DNA from: Cellulomonas sp. NTE-D12
GTDB taxonomy: Bacteria > Actinomycetota > Actinomycetes > Actinomycetales > Cellulomonadaceae
Assembly: GCF_027923705.1 (NCBI RefSeq)
Contig: NZ_AP026442.1
Span: 2,356,001-2,420,000, forward strand
Length of the DNA: 64,000 bases
Direction: 5' to 3'
In this document: one piece after another, positions 16,931 through 26,058 of the stretch
Layout: every line of letters begins with the position of its first letter
Numbering within the stretch: the first letter of the stretch is position 1
Notes under the pieces: model-generated
Database searches by the model: none
The model's input: the letters and a program-made list of their open reading frames with translations, nothing else
Told to the model about the DNA's origin: nothing
Position numbers and translations under genes: made by a program

Positions 16931-17779
16931 TCAGGGCGCGACGATCGGGCCGTACTGGTCCGGCCGACGGTCGCGGAAGAACTGCCAGCGCTCGCGCACC
17001 TCGCGGATCTGCTCCAGGTCCAGGTCCCGGACGATCAGCTGGTCGTCGGTGCTGGACCCGACCTCTCCGACGTAGTTCCCGTCCGGGCCCACGGCGTACG
17101 ACGAGCCGTAGAAGTTGACGGCCTCGTCCCCGTACTCGTTGTCCTCCAGGCCCACGCGGTTGTTCGCGATGACGAAGTACCCGTTGGCCACCGCAGCGGC
17201 GGGCTGCTCGAGCTCCCACAACCGGTTCGAGACGCCGGGCGCCGTCGCGTTCGGGTTGAACACGATCTGCGCGCCGTTGAGCGCGAGCGTGCGCCACCCC
17301 TCCGGGAAGTGCCGGTCGTAGCAGATGTTCACGCCGATCTTGCCGACCGCCGTGTCGAACACCGGCCAGCCGGTGTTCCCGGGCCGGAAGTAGAACTTCT
17401 CCCAGAACTTGGGCAGGTGCGGGATGTGGTGCTTGCGGTACTTGCCCAGCACCGTGCCGTCGGCGTCGATGACGACGGCCGTGTTGTAGAGGACCCCGGG
17501 CTGGTCCTCCTCGTAGATCGGCAGCACGATCACGATGCCCAGCTCGGCGGCCAGCGCGGCGAAGCGGTCGACGGTCGGGCCGGGGATCGTCTCGGCGTAG
17601 TCGTAGTAGGCGGTGTCCTGCGTGATGCCGAAGTACGGCCCGTAGAACAGCTCCTGGAAGCCGATCACCTGCGCACCGGCGGAGGCCGCCTCGCGGGTCC
17701 ACGCCTCGTGCAGCGCGATCATCGACTCCTTGTCCCCGGTCCAGGTGGCCTGGGTGAAGGCGACGCGTACGACGGTCAT
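16931..17779 (-). CDS. beta-ureidopropionase (N-carbamoyl-beta-alanine amidohydrolase), nitrilase superfamily
   Basis: A 282-residue C-N hydrolase that converts N-carbamoyl-beta-alanine to beta-alanine, CO2 and ammonia. The catalytic triad of the superfamily is visible: Glu in GFQELFYGPY, Lys in GKYRKHHIPHL, and Cys in GVNICYDRHFPEGWR. The ATG at 17779 has GAGGAG upstream. First gene of the leftward operon, divergent from the MocR regulator. N-carbamoylputrescine amidase is a close relative, but the hydA neighbour favours the pyrimidine role. Confidence 0.9.
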   Translation of the reverse strand: MTVVRVAFTQATWTGDKESMIALHEAWTREAASAGAQVIGFQELFYGPYFGITQDTAYYDYAETIPGPTVDRFAALAAELGIVIVLPIYEEDQPGVLYNTAVVIDADGTVLGKYRKHHIPHLPKFWEKFYFRPGNTGWPVFDTAVGKIGVNICYDRHFPEGWRTLALNGAQIVFNPNATAPGVSNRLWELEQPAAAVANGYFVIANNRVGLEDNEYGDEAVNFYGSSYAVGPDGNYVGEVGSSTDDQLIVRDLDLEQIREVRERWQFFRDRRPDQYGPIVAP

Positions 17780-17862
17780 CTGCGGCTCCTCGGTGGTGCT
17801 CGGCATCGGGCGAGAAGCGGTACGTCGGGTCCGGCGGGGGCCGTCCCGGCCGCACCGCCTGG

Positions 17863-17887
17863 AATGTGACTGTCGAGGTTGGACATT
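17863..17887. promoter_or_regulatory. inverted repeat in the MocR/pyrimidine operon divergent region
   Basis: AATGT and ACATT form an inverted repeat with 15 bases between them, in the region between the divergent beta-ureidopropionase and MocR genes. It is a plausible MocR operator, but the arms are only five bases. Confidence 0.25.
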
Positions 17888-19425
17888 TCTGCGGCGTTTC
17901 TCGGGATTTGCCGTGCGGGAACTTCCGGGGCGCCGCGTGTAAACAGTGGGGACCTTGGTCCGCACCGACCGCGTCCAGCACCGACGATTCCGTGGTGGAC
18001 CAGGGGGATTCGCAGGGAGATTCGCAGCGGGACTCGCAGGCGGGGCCGCGCCGCGGGCACGACGAGCACCACCTCGGGCACGGCCGGGCCGCCGCGGCAC
18101 GCCTCGCGGACCTGGTCGTCGACCGCAGCCCGCGCGGCATCGCCGCGACGGTGGCGCGGATGGTGCACACCGGCGGCCTGCGCCCCGGCGACCGGCTGCC
18201 GACCGTCCGGGCCCTCGCCGCGGAGCTCGCGGTCAGCCCCGCCACCGTCGGCTCGGCGTGGCACGCCCTGTCCGTCGTCGGCCTGGTGTCGTCCCGCGGC
18301 CGGGCCGGCACCACCGTGCTGCCCTCACCGGAGGACCGCGTGCCGCCGCGCTACCGCGACCTGACCGGCGGGGCGCCCGGCCGCCTCGACCTGTCCACCG
18401 GCACGCCGGACCCCGAGCTGCTGCCCGAGCTGGGCCCGGCGCTGGCGCGGGTCTCGGCCCGCATGCCCGCGGCCGAGACGGCCAGCTACGTCGCGCCGTC
18501 CCTGGTGCCCGAGCTCGAGCACCTGCTGCGCGGCACGTGGCCCTTCCCGCCGCAACGGCTGACCGTGGTCGACGGGGCGGTCGACGCGCTGGCGCGCACG
18601 CTCGACGTCACGTGCGGGTACGGCGACCGCGTGGCCGTGGAGGACCCGGGCTTCCCGCCGCTGTTCGACCTGCTCGACCAGCTGGGCCTCGAACGCGTGC
18701 CCGTCACGCTGGACGCCCACGGCATGGTGCCGGACTCGCTGGGGGCGGCGCTGGCCGCCGGGGCGTCCGCCGTGGTGCTGCAACCGCGCGCGCACAACCC
18801 CACGGGCGTCAGCCTGACGCCGACCCGTGCGCGGGAGCTCGCAGCCGCCGTGCGTGCGGTACCCCAGCCCGTCTGGGTGCTGGAGGACGACCACTCCGGC
18901 CAGATCTCCTCCGCACGGGACGTCAGCCTGGGTGCGCTGCTGCCCGACCGGGTGGTGCACGTGCGCTCGTACTCCAAGTCGCACGGTCCGGACCTGCGCA
19001 TCGCCGCCGTCGGCGGACCCGCCACCGTGCTCGACGCGCTCGTCGCCCGCCGCCTGCTCGGCCCCGGGTGGACCAGCCGCCTGCTGCAGCGCGTCCTTGC
19101 GGACCTGCTCACCGACGGTCCCGCCGTGGACGCCGTCGAGCATGCCCGCCGGGTCTACCACGGACGCCAGCGCGCGCTCACGCAGGCGCTCGCGCACCAC
19201 GGCCTGGAGCTGGTCCCCGGGGACGGCGTGAACCTGTGGGTCCCGGTGGCGGACGAGCAGCGTGCGCTCGTCCGGCTCGGTGCGGCCGGGATCCGGGTGG
19301 CCCGCGGCCGGCCGTTCGCCGCCACGGGTCAGGAGGGTGGCGGTCACCTGCGCGTGACGGTCAGCGCGCTGCGCCAGGACGTCGACGCAGTGGCGCGCGC
19401 GCTGGCCCTCGCGGCGGCGCCGTGA
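17866..19425 (+). CDS. MocR-type (GntR-HTH plus aminotransferase-fold) regulator
   Basis: Up to 519 residues. A winged helix of the GntR type (GLRPGDRLPTVRALAAELAV, ATVGSAWHAL; about residues 100-140) is joined to a fold-type I aminotransferase domain. The PLP lysine lies in VRSYSKSHGPDLR and the aspartate in VLEDDHSGQ. The domain binds PLP and an amino compound to control DNA binding. The real start is uncertain: the first 42 residues look non-coding in character, and tandem GTGs at 17992/17995 are as likely. A GDSQ-GDSQ-RDSQ repeat follows. Being divergent from the pyrimidine operon, it is probably its regulator. Confidence 0.83.
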   Translation: MTVEVGHFCGVSRDLPCGNFRGAACKQWGPWSAPTASSTDDSVVDQGDSQGDSQRDSQAGPRRGHDEHHLGHGRAAAARLADLVVDRSPRGIAATVARMVHTGGLRPGDRLPTVRALAAELAVSPATVGSAWHALSVVGLVSSRGRAGTTVLPSPEDRVPPRYRDLTGGAPGRLDLSTGTPDPELLPELGPALARVSARMPAAETASYVAPSLVPELEHLLRGTWPFPPQRLTVVDGAVDALARTLDVTCGYGDRVAVEDPGFPPLFDLLDQLGLERVPVTLDAHGMVPDSLGAALAAGASAVVLQPRAHNPTGVSLTPTRARELAAAVRAVPQPVWVLEDDHSGQISSARDVSLGALLPDRVVHVRSYSKSHGPDLRIAAVGGPATVLDALVARRLLGPGWTSRLLQRVLADLLTDGPAVDAVEHARRVYHGRQRALTQALAHHGLELVPGDGVNLWVPVADEQRALVRLGAAGIRVARGRPFAATGQEGGGHLRVTVSALRQDVDAVARALALAAAP

Positions 19426-19444
19426 CCGGCCGGTTGTGGGGCTC

Positions 19445-19597
19445 CGACCTGCGTGCCTAGGGTGTGCGCCGGAACCCCACCGGATGTTGGCGAGGGCCGC
19501 GCCGTCCCCACTGGGCGGTGCGATTCCGGGGAGCGACGTGCTCCCGTGTGAGCGGCGACGACGACGTGCGCCGACCCGCCACCTGCCGAGGAGCCCT
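19445..19597 (+). ncRNA. 5' leader with partial cobalamin-riboswitch resemblance
   Basis: The 175-bp leader of the FecCD-type transporter contains GGTGCGATTCCGGGG (19517-19531), close to the conserved core GGTGCGAATCCGGGG of actinobacterial cobalamin riboswitches. CTCCCGTGTGAGCGGCGACG follows. It ends in ACCTGCC (19581-19587), which matches the end of the B12 box and abuts the GAGGAG ribosome binding site. The GGGAA segment expected before GGTG, and a full B12 box, are not seen. It may be a divergent member or a chance likeness. Confidence 0.3.
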
Positions 19598-19600
19598 CCC

Positions 19601-20668
19601 ATGCACCGCCGTGCCGTCCCGTCCCGTCTGATGCTCCCCCTGGTGCTCGCGCCTGTCCTCGCGCTCGGCGCCTGCGCCTCGGGCGCCTCCGGTTCCGCGT
19701 CGTCGTCCACCACCGCGGCCGCCACGGCGGCGACGTTCAGCCCCGTCACCCTGGACGACTGCGGCACGCAGGTGACGGTGACCAAGCCGCCCACCCGCGT
19801 GGTGTCGATCAAGTCCAGCGCGACCGAGATGATGCTCGCGCTCGGCCTCGGCGACCGCCTGGTCGGCACCGCCTTCGCCGACGGGCCGGTGCCCAGCCAG
19901 TGGGCCGCCGCGGCGGCCAAGGTGCCGGTGCTCGGAGACACGCTGCCCAGCCAGGAGGCACTGCTCGCCGCGAACCCGGACTTCGTCTACGCCGGCTGGG
20001 AGTCCAACGTGTCGTCGTCCGGCGTGGGCGACCGGGCGACGCTCGCCTCGCGCGGGATCGGCACCTACGTCTCCCCCGCGGCCTGCAAGGAGAAGGGCTC
20101 GATGCCCGACCCGCTGACGTTCGACACCGTGTTCGGCGAGATCGGTCAGGTGGGGCAGATCTTCGGCGTGCCGGACCGCGCCGCGGCGCTCGTCGCGAAG
20201 CAGAAGGCCGACCTCGCGGCCGTGCACAAGCTGGCCGGCCACCGCACCGCGCTGTGGTACTCCTCCGGCAACGACACCCCGTACGTCGGCGCCGGCATCG
20301 GGGCACCGCAGATGATCATGGACGCCGCCGGCCTGACCAACGTGTTCGCGGACGTGCACGACACCTGGACGTCGGTCGGCTGGGAGAAGGTCGTGGCGGC
20401 CAACCCCGACGTGATCGTGCTGGTCGACGCGACGTGGAACACCGCGGCGTCGAAGATCACGGCGCTCGAGCAGAACCCGGCGACCGCCCAGCTGGCCGCC
20501 GTCAAGCAGCACCGGTACGTGGTGGTGCCGTTCGCCGCGACCGAGGCCGGCGTCCGCAACGTCGAGGCGGTGCAGACCGTGGTCGCGGGCGTGAACGCCC
20601 TGGACGGCGGCCCGGCGCCGACGGGCGGCGCCACGGCGGCCCCGAGCAGCACCACCAGCGCCGGCTGA
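19601..20668 (+). CDS. substrate-binding lipoprotein of a proposed F420-0 ABC transporter
   Basis: A 355-residue lipoprotein: signal peptide with lipobox LALGAC, an Ala/Ser/Thr linker, then a BtuF/FepB-type periplasmic binding fold (TKPPTRVVSIKSSATEMMLALG). The start has GAGGAG upstream. The sequence (DDCGTQ, RGIGTYVSPAACKEKG, GIGAPQMIMDAAGLTNVF) fits what I recall of the TIGR03868 family, proposed from gene context to bind F420-0. It is followed by its permease and ATPase and by cofD. Cobalamin or siderophore binding is the main alternative. Confidence 0.78.
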   Translation: MHRRAVPSRLMLPLVLAPVLALGACASGASGSASSSTTAAATAATFSPVTLDDCGTQVTVTKPPTRVVSIKSSATEMMLALGLGDRLVGTAFADGPVPSQWAAAAAKVPVLGDTLPSQEALLAANPDFVYAGWESNVSSSGVGDRATLASRGIGTYVSPAACKEKGSMPDPLTFDTVFGEIGQVGQIFGVPDRAAALVAKQKADLAAVHKLAGHRTALWYSSGNDTPYVGAGIGAPQMIMDAAGLTNVFADVHDTWTSVGWEKVVAANPDVIVLVDATWNTAASKITALEQNPATAQLAAVKQHRYVVVPFAATEAGVRNVEAVQTVVAGVNALDGGPAPTGGATAAPSSTTSAG

Positions 20669-20673
20669 CGCCG

Positions 20674-21704
20674 GTGGCAGCAGGGGTCCGTCGTCTCCCG
20701 CTGACCGTCCTCGTGGCGGTCGGCGTGGTGGCGCTCGTCGTCACGGTGCTGGTGGCCGTGACGATCGGGCCCGCGCACCTGGCGGTGAGCGAGGTGGCGC
20801 GCAGCATCGGCGTGCACCTGCACCTGCTCGGAGCCGGTGGGGTGGCGCCCGTGCCGACGCTGCACGACGCGATCGTGTGGCAGCTGCGGCTGCCGCGGGT
20901 GCTCACCGCCGCGGCGGTCGGGGCGGGCCTCGCGCTGTCCGGCGCGGTGATGCAGTCGCTGACCCGCAACCCCCTGGCTGACCCGTACCTGCTGGGCCTG
21001 TCCTCCGGGGCCTCGCTGGGCGCCGTCGCGGTGCTGGTGGTCGGGGTCGCACTGGTGCTGCCGGTCGCCGCCTTCGCCGGTGCGCTGCTGGCGCTGGTCG
21101 GCACGCTGACACTGGCCCGGGCCGGCGGGACGCTGACGCCGGGTCGGGCGGTGCTGGCGGGGCTGGCGGTGTCCCAGCTCGCGGCGGCCGGCACGTCGTT
21201 CGTCATCTTCTGGACGGCCACCGGCGACTCCTACCGGGAGATCCTCGCGTGGCTGATGGGGTCGCTGGCCGGAGCGACGTGGCGGTCGGTCGCCATCTCG
21301 GCGGGGGCGCTGCTGGTGGTCGGCACCGTGCTGGTGCTCAGCGGGACACGGCTGGACGCCTTCACGTTCGGGGACACGAGCGCCGCGGCGCTCGGCCTGC
21401 ACGTGGACCGCACGCGGTGGACGCTGATGACGCTCGTTGCCCTGCTGACCGGCGCGATGGTGGCGGTCAGCGGCGCGATCGGGTTCGTCGGGCTGGTGCT
21501 GCCGCACATCGTCTCGGCGCTGACCGGGCCGGCGCACCGGCGGCTGCTGCCGGTGGCGGCCCTAGCGGGCGGCACGTTCCTGGTCTGGGCGGACACGCTG
21601 GCGCGCACCGCATTCGACCCGCGGGAGCTGCCGGTCGGCATCGTCACCGCGCTGATCGGGGTGCCGGTGTTCGCTGTGCTGCTGCGACGGGGGCAGGGGT
21701 CGGC

Positions 21705-21714
<10 letters not shown>
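20674..21714 (+). CDS. FecCD-family ABC permease of the proposed F420-0 transporter
   Basis: A 346-residue permease with about ten transmembrane helices. FecCD/BtuC motifs are present: LRLPRVLTAAAVGAGLALSG, QSLTRNPLADPYLLGLSSGA, LGLHVDRTRWTLM, and GFVGLVLPHIVSALTGPAHR. It starts at a GTG six bases after the binding-protein stop codon. The 3' end overlaps the ATPase start by 10 bp. Transport of a vitamin-like or metal-chelate-like ligand is typical of this fold. Confidence 0.82.
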
Positions 21715-22561
<847 letters not shown>

Positions 22562-22565
<4 letters not shown>

Positions 22566-23548
22566 GGATCACCGTGCTGTCCGGCGGCGTCGGCGGCGCC
22601 CGGTTCACCCGCGGCCTGCTGGCGCTGCTGCGCGACCGGCTGCCGGACGGCGCCGGCGGCACCACGGCACAGGTGACGGTGGTGGCCAACACCGGGGACG
22701 ACATGTGGCTCCATGGTGTCCGCGTCTGCCCCGACCTGGACACGCTGATGTACACGCTCGGCGACGCGGTGCACGAGGGCCAGGGCTGGGGTCGGCGGGA
22801 CGAGACGAGCCGGGTCTCGGACGACCTCGCCGCGTACGGCCTCGGCTGGGAGTGGTTCACGCTGGGCGACCTCGACCTGGCCACGCACCTGGCGCGGACG
22901 CAGCTGCTGCAGGAGGGGCTGACGTTGTCGCAGGTCACCGCGCGGCTGGCCCAGCGATGGGACCTGGGCGTGCGGCTGCTGCCGATGAGCGACCAGCCGG
23001 TGGAGACCCACGTCGAGCTGGTCGACGGCCGGACCGTGCACTTCGAGGAGTGGTGGGTGCGCCTGCGGGCCGGCGTGCCGGCCCGGCGCTTCGTGCAGGC
23101 GGGGCTCGAGGTCGCGACGGCGGCACCTGGTGTGATCGAGGCGCTGACCGAGGCGGACGTGGTGCTGCTGCCCCCGTCCAACCCCGTGGTGTCGATCGGC
23201 ACGATCCTCGCGGTGCCGGGCGTACGTGCCGCGCTGGCGGGGACGGCCGCACCGGTGGTCGGCGTCAGCCCGGTGATCGGCGGTGCGCCCGTGCGCGGCA
23301 TGGCGGACGCGTGCCTGGCGGCGATCGGCGTGGAGACCTCCGCGGCCGCGGTCGCCCACCACTACGGAGCACGGTCGACCGGCGGCATCCTGGACGGCTG
23401 GTTGGTGGACGACGCGGACGCCGGCGCGGTGCCGGAGCTGGCCCTGGCCGGTCTCGCGGCCGCCGCGACCGGCACCCTGATGAGCGACGTGCCGACCACC
23501 GCCCGGATCGCCGCTGCGGCGCTGTCCCTGGTGGACCGGCTGCCGTGA
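22562..23548 (+). CDS. cofD: 2-phospho-L-lactate (or phosphoenolpyruvyl) transferase of F420 synthesis
   Basis: A 328-residue CofD/FbiA enzyme that joins the activated C3 acid (from CofC/FbiD) to the deazaflavin Fo, giving F420-0 or its dehydro form. It shows the glycine-rich start ITVLSGGVGGARFTRGL, VVANTGDDMWLHG, and PPSNPVVSIGTILAVPG typical of the family. The start is a TTG, chosen because AGGAGG sits six bases upstream and the frame matches. It is the fourth gene of the transporter operon. No fbiC (Fo synthase) or cofE (glutamyl ligase) is in the window. Confidence 0.93.
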
Positions 23549-23579
23549 CCCACCGCCGCGCCCGGACGCGGCCGGACGA

Positions 23580-23598
23580 ACGCGCCTGACCGGCGCGT
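23580..23598. terminator. bidirectional hairpin between cofD and cofC
   Basis: A perfect 7-bp stem, ACGCGCC-TGACC-GGCGCGT, in the 49-bp gap between the convergent genes, touching the cofC stop codon. There is no U-tract on either side, as is usual in GC-rich Actinobacteria. Confidence 0.45.
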
Positions 23599-24290
23599 CA
23601 GACCAGCCGGGGCAGCTGCGCGATCAGCGCCGTCGTACGCGGCCCCAGCGGGAGTGCCGCCGCCGCCCGGAGGTCGGCCGGGACGTCGACGTCCCGACGC
23701 AGCGTGGACGCCGCCGGGACGTCGAGCGGCACGTGCCCCAGCGCCCGGTGGGCCGCCGCCGACCCCGTCCCGAACCGCGGCTCCAGCTCGGCGGACGGCC
23801 CGACGGTCAGCATCGTCGTACCCGTACCGGGTGCATCGGCCACCAGACCGCGGTCCACGCCGTCCGCCGCGGTGAGCGCGTCCCCCAGGTCGGACGGCTG
23901 CAGCGCCGGCACGTCACCGAGCAGCACGGCCACCGGCGCCGGCAGATCGCGCCGGGCTGCTGCGGCGCCCGCGAGCACCGCCGCGTCCAGCCCGCTGCGC
24001 CGACCCGCGTGCGACGGTTCGCCCACCACCGTCACGCGCCGGAGCCGGGACGCCTCCTCGGCCACCGCGGGGTCCGCCGTCACCACCAGCACGCGGGCCA
24101 CCCGGTCGCACGCGAGCGCCGCCTCGACCGTGTCGAGCGCCATCGCCCGCACCAGGTCGGCCCGATGGCCGGCCGCCAGCACCGCCGACAGGCGCGTCTT
24201 GCCGTGCCGGGCGTCCTTGACGGGCACCACCACGGTCCACGTCCGCCCGCCGGGCGCCGCCGCCGCGCCGTCTGTGTGCTCGTCGTGCAC
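23598..24290 (-). CDS. cofC: 2-phospho-L-lactate / PEP guanylyltransferase of F420 synthesis
   Basis: A 230-residue CofC/FbiD nucleotidyltransferase that activates 2-phospholactate or phosphoenolpyruvate with GTP for CofD. The signature VVVPVKDARHGKTRLSAVL is near the N-terminus, and VAVLLGDVPALQPSDL holds the metal-binding Asp. The GTG at 24290 has GGGAG five bases upstream. It is convergent with cofD and divergent from a small ABM-domain gene. Confidence 0.9.
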   Translation of the reverse strand: MHDEHTDGAAAAPGGRTWTVVVPVKDARHGKTRLSAVLAAGHRADLVRAMALDTVEAALACDRVARVLVVTADPAVAEEASRLRRVTVVGEPSHAGRRSGLDAAVLAGAAAARRDLPAPVAVLLGDVPALQPSDLGDALTAADGVDRGLVADAPGTGTTMLTVGPSAELEPRFGTGSAAAHRALGHVPLDVPAASTLRRDVDVPADLRAAAALPLGPRTTALIAQLPRLV

Positions 24291-24406
24291 GCCGCTCCCG
24301 TCGCCTCCCGCGGGCCGACGACCCGCGGGCACACGGTAACCGGCCCGTGCGACCGGTCCGGCGCAGTGGTGTGATGCACGCATCACGGCTCCTGTGGAGG
24401 TGCGCG

Positions 24407-24697
24407 ATGGTCGTCACGATCCTGCAGGCCGAGGTCGACCCGGCGCGGGCGGCGGACCTGGTCGGCGCCTACCGGGAGGGCGTCGGGGAGCTGGAGCCGG
24501 GCATCGTCGAGACGTACCTGCTGCACGACGCCCGCGACGACACGCAGTGGCGGATCGTCACCGTGTGGGCGTCGCTCGAGGCGCTCGACGCGATGCGGGC
24601 CGCCGGGCTGACGCCGCGAGGCGTGCAGTTCTTCGCCGCGGCGGGCGCAGCGGCGACGCTCACGGTGCTGGGTGTCGTCGAGCACGCATCGGCCTGA
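24407..24697 (+). CDS. small ABM-domain (dimeric alpha-beta barrel) protein
   Basis: A 96-residue protein with a ferredoxin-like dimeric barrel pattern: VTILQAEVDPARAADLVGAY, then a central strand GIVETYLLHDARDD and WRIVTVWASLEALDAM. This resembles antibiotic-biosynthesis-monooxygenase (ABM)-type domains. The start is set by GGAGG seven bases upstream. Such proteins act as monooxygenases, haem degraders or simply binding proteins; no catalytic residue can be pointed out. It is divergent from cofC, and a link to F420 metabolism is unproven. Confidence 0.6.
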   Translation: MVVTILQAEVDPARAADLVGAYREGVGELEPGIVETYLLHDARDDTQWRIVTVWASLEALDAMRAAGLTPRGVQFFAAAGAAATLTVLGVVEHASA

Positions 24698-24817
24698 CCA
24701 GACCAGCGGGCGTCCGTCCGCCCGGGCTCGGGCGCGGCGGCGGGACAGCCGCACCGCGCCGACACGCCGCGTGGGACGGGTTGGCGTCCGGCCCGTCGGC
24801 ACCGCAGACTCCCCGGC

Positions 24818-26014
24818 ATGAGACGAACGGGCCCGCTGGTCGCCGTGTCGGTGTCCGCCCTCCTGATCCTGTCCGCCTGCACGGCCGGTCCGTCGGGCAC
24901 CGCGCACTCGACGTCCGCAGCGGACTCCGCCTCCCGCCCGCCGTCGTCCGCACCGGCGACCAGCTCGGCCGCCACCGCCGCCCCGAGCCCGACGGCGACG
25001 TCCACGACGGCGTGGCCGCCCGCGGCGCCCGCCGGCACCCCCGGCTACCTGGCGCCCGGCTCGGACCCCAGCGTGCTGCCCGGTCCGATCCTCATCGCGG
25101 ACAAGAAGAACAACCGGCTCGTGGTGGTCAGCCCGCAGGGGCAGGTGCTGTGGCAGTGGCCGCAGGCCGGTGACCTCGCACCGGGCCAGACGTTCCTCAT
25201 CCCCGACGACGCCTTCTTCACGCCGGACGGCAAGAGCATCGTCGCGACGGAGGAGGACAACTTCGTCATCACCCAGATCGACATCGCCAGCCGCAAGATC
25301 GTCTGGCGCTACGGCACCCCCGGCACGCACGGGTCGGGTCCGAACCAGCTGTGGAACCCGGACGACGGCATGATGCTGCCGGACCACACGGTCATCGCCC
25401 CGGACATCAAGAACTGCCGGATCGTCGACCTGTCACCGTCCTCGCAGAGCCCGCTCTGGACGCTCGGCACCCTCGGCTCGTGCCAGCACAACCCGCCGTC
25501 GCACTTCGGCAGCCCCAACGGCGTGTTCCCGCTGCCGAACGGCCACTTCCTGGTGACCGAGATCAACGGCGACTGGGTCGAGGAGATGGACCGCTCGGGG
25601 CACGTCTACTGGTCCACGCACCCGCCGACCATCACCTACCCGTCCGACTCCAGCCAGTACAAGCCGGGTCAGTACGTCACGGTCGACTACTCGAACCCCG
25701 GCCAGGTGGTGGTGTTCGACCAGTCCGGCAAGGCGATTTGGCGGTGGAACCCGAGCAGCGGCGACGGGAGGCTGAACCATCCGTCGCTCGCCGAGGGCCT
25801 GCCGAACGGCGACGTCATCCTCAACGACGACGCCAACCACCGCGTGATCGTGCTGGACCCGACGCAGAACAAGATCGTCTGGCAGTACGGGCACACCGGC
25901 CAGGCGGGTGACCAGCCGGGGTACCTCAACACCCCGGACGGGCTGGACCCGGTGCCGCCGCACTCGTACGCCACCGTCGTCGGGCTGACGGCCCCCGCTC
26001 CGGGCGCCTGGTAG
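24818..26014 (+). CDS. secreted beta-propeller lipoprotein (NHL/PQQ-like repeats)
   Basis: A 398-residue lipoprotein: signal peptide ending LLILSAC, a 60-residue Ser/Thr/Ala/Pro linker, then repeated units such as ILIADKKNNRLVVVSPQGQVLWQWP, VVFDQSGKAIWRWN and VIVLDPTQNKIVWQYG. The repeated V.W.W/Y pattern indicates a beta-propeller of the NHL/PQQ or arylsulfotransferase-like type. It is probably anchored on the outer face of the membrane. No catalytic residue was identified. It is convergent with a Kelch-type lipoprotein across a hairpin. Confidence 0.7.
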   Translation: MRRTGPLVAVSVSALLILSACTAGPSGTAHSTSAADSASRPPSSAPATSSAATAAPSPTATSTTAWPPAAPAGTPGYLAPGSDPSVLPGPILIADKKNNRLVVVSPQGQVLWQWPQAGDLAPGQTFLIPDDAFFTPDGKSIVATEEDNFVITQIDIASRKIVWRYGTPGTHGSGPNQLWNPDDGMMLPDHTVIAPDIKNCRIVDLSPSSQSPLWTLGTLGSCQHNPPSHFGSPNGVFPLPNGHFLVTEINGDWVEEMDRSGHVYWSTHPPTITYPSDSSQYKPGQYVTVDYSNPGQVVVFDQSGKAIWRWNPSSGDGRLNHPSLAEGLPNGDVILNDDANHRVIVLDPTQNKIVWQYGHTGQAGDQPGYLNTPDGLDPVPPHSYATVVGLTAPAPGAW

Positions 26015-26020
26015 CGGTCG

Positions 26021-26043
26021 CGCCCGCCGCCTCGTAGCGGGCG
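26021..26043. terminator. hairpin between convergent lipoprotein genes
   Basis: CGCCCGC and GCGGGCG pair over a 9-base loop directly after the stop of the NHL-like gene. A second GGCCG/CGGCC element follows at once. It probably terminates transcription from one or both sides. Confidence 0.45.
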
Positions 26044-26058
26044 GCCGGTCGTCGGCCG

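Noticed and set aside
17992..18060. GDSQ/RDSQ tandem repeat as a possible minisatellite or regulatory repeat
   Set aside because: Only three degenerate 12-base units within the likely N-terminus of the MocR protein; no further copies.
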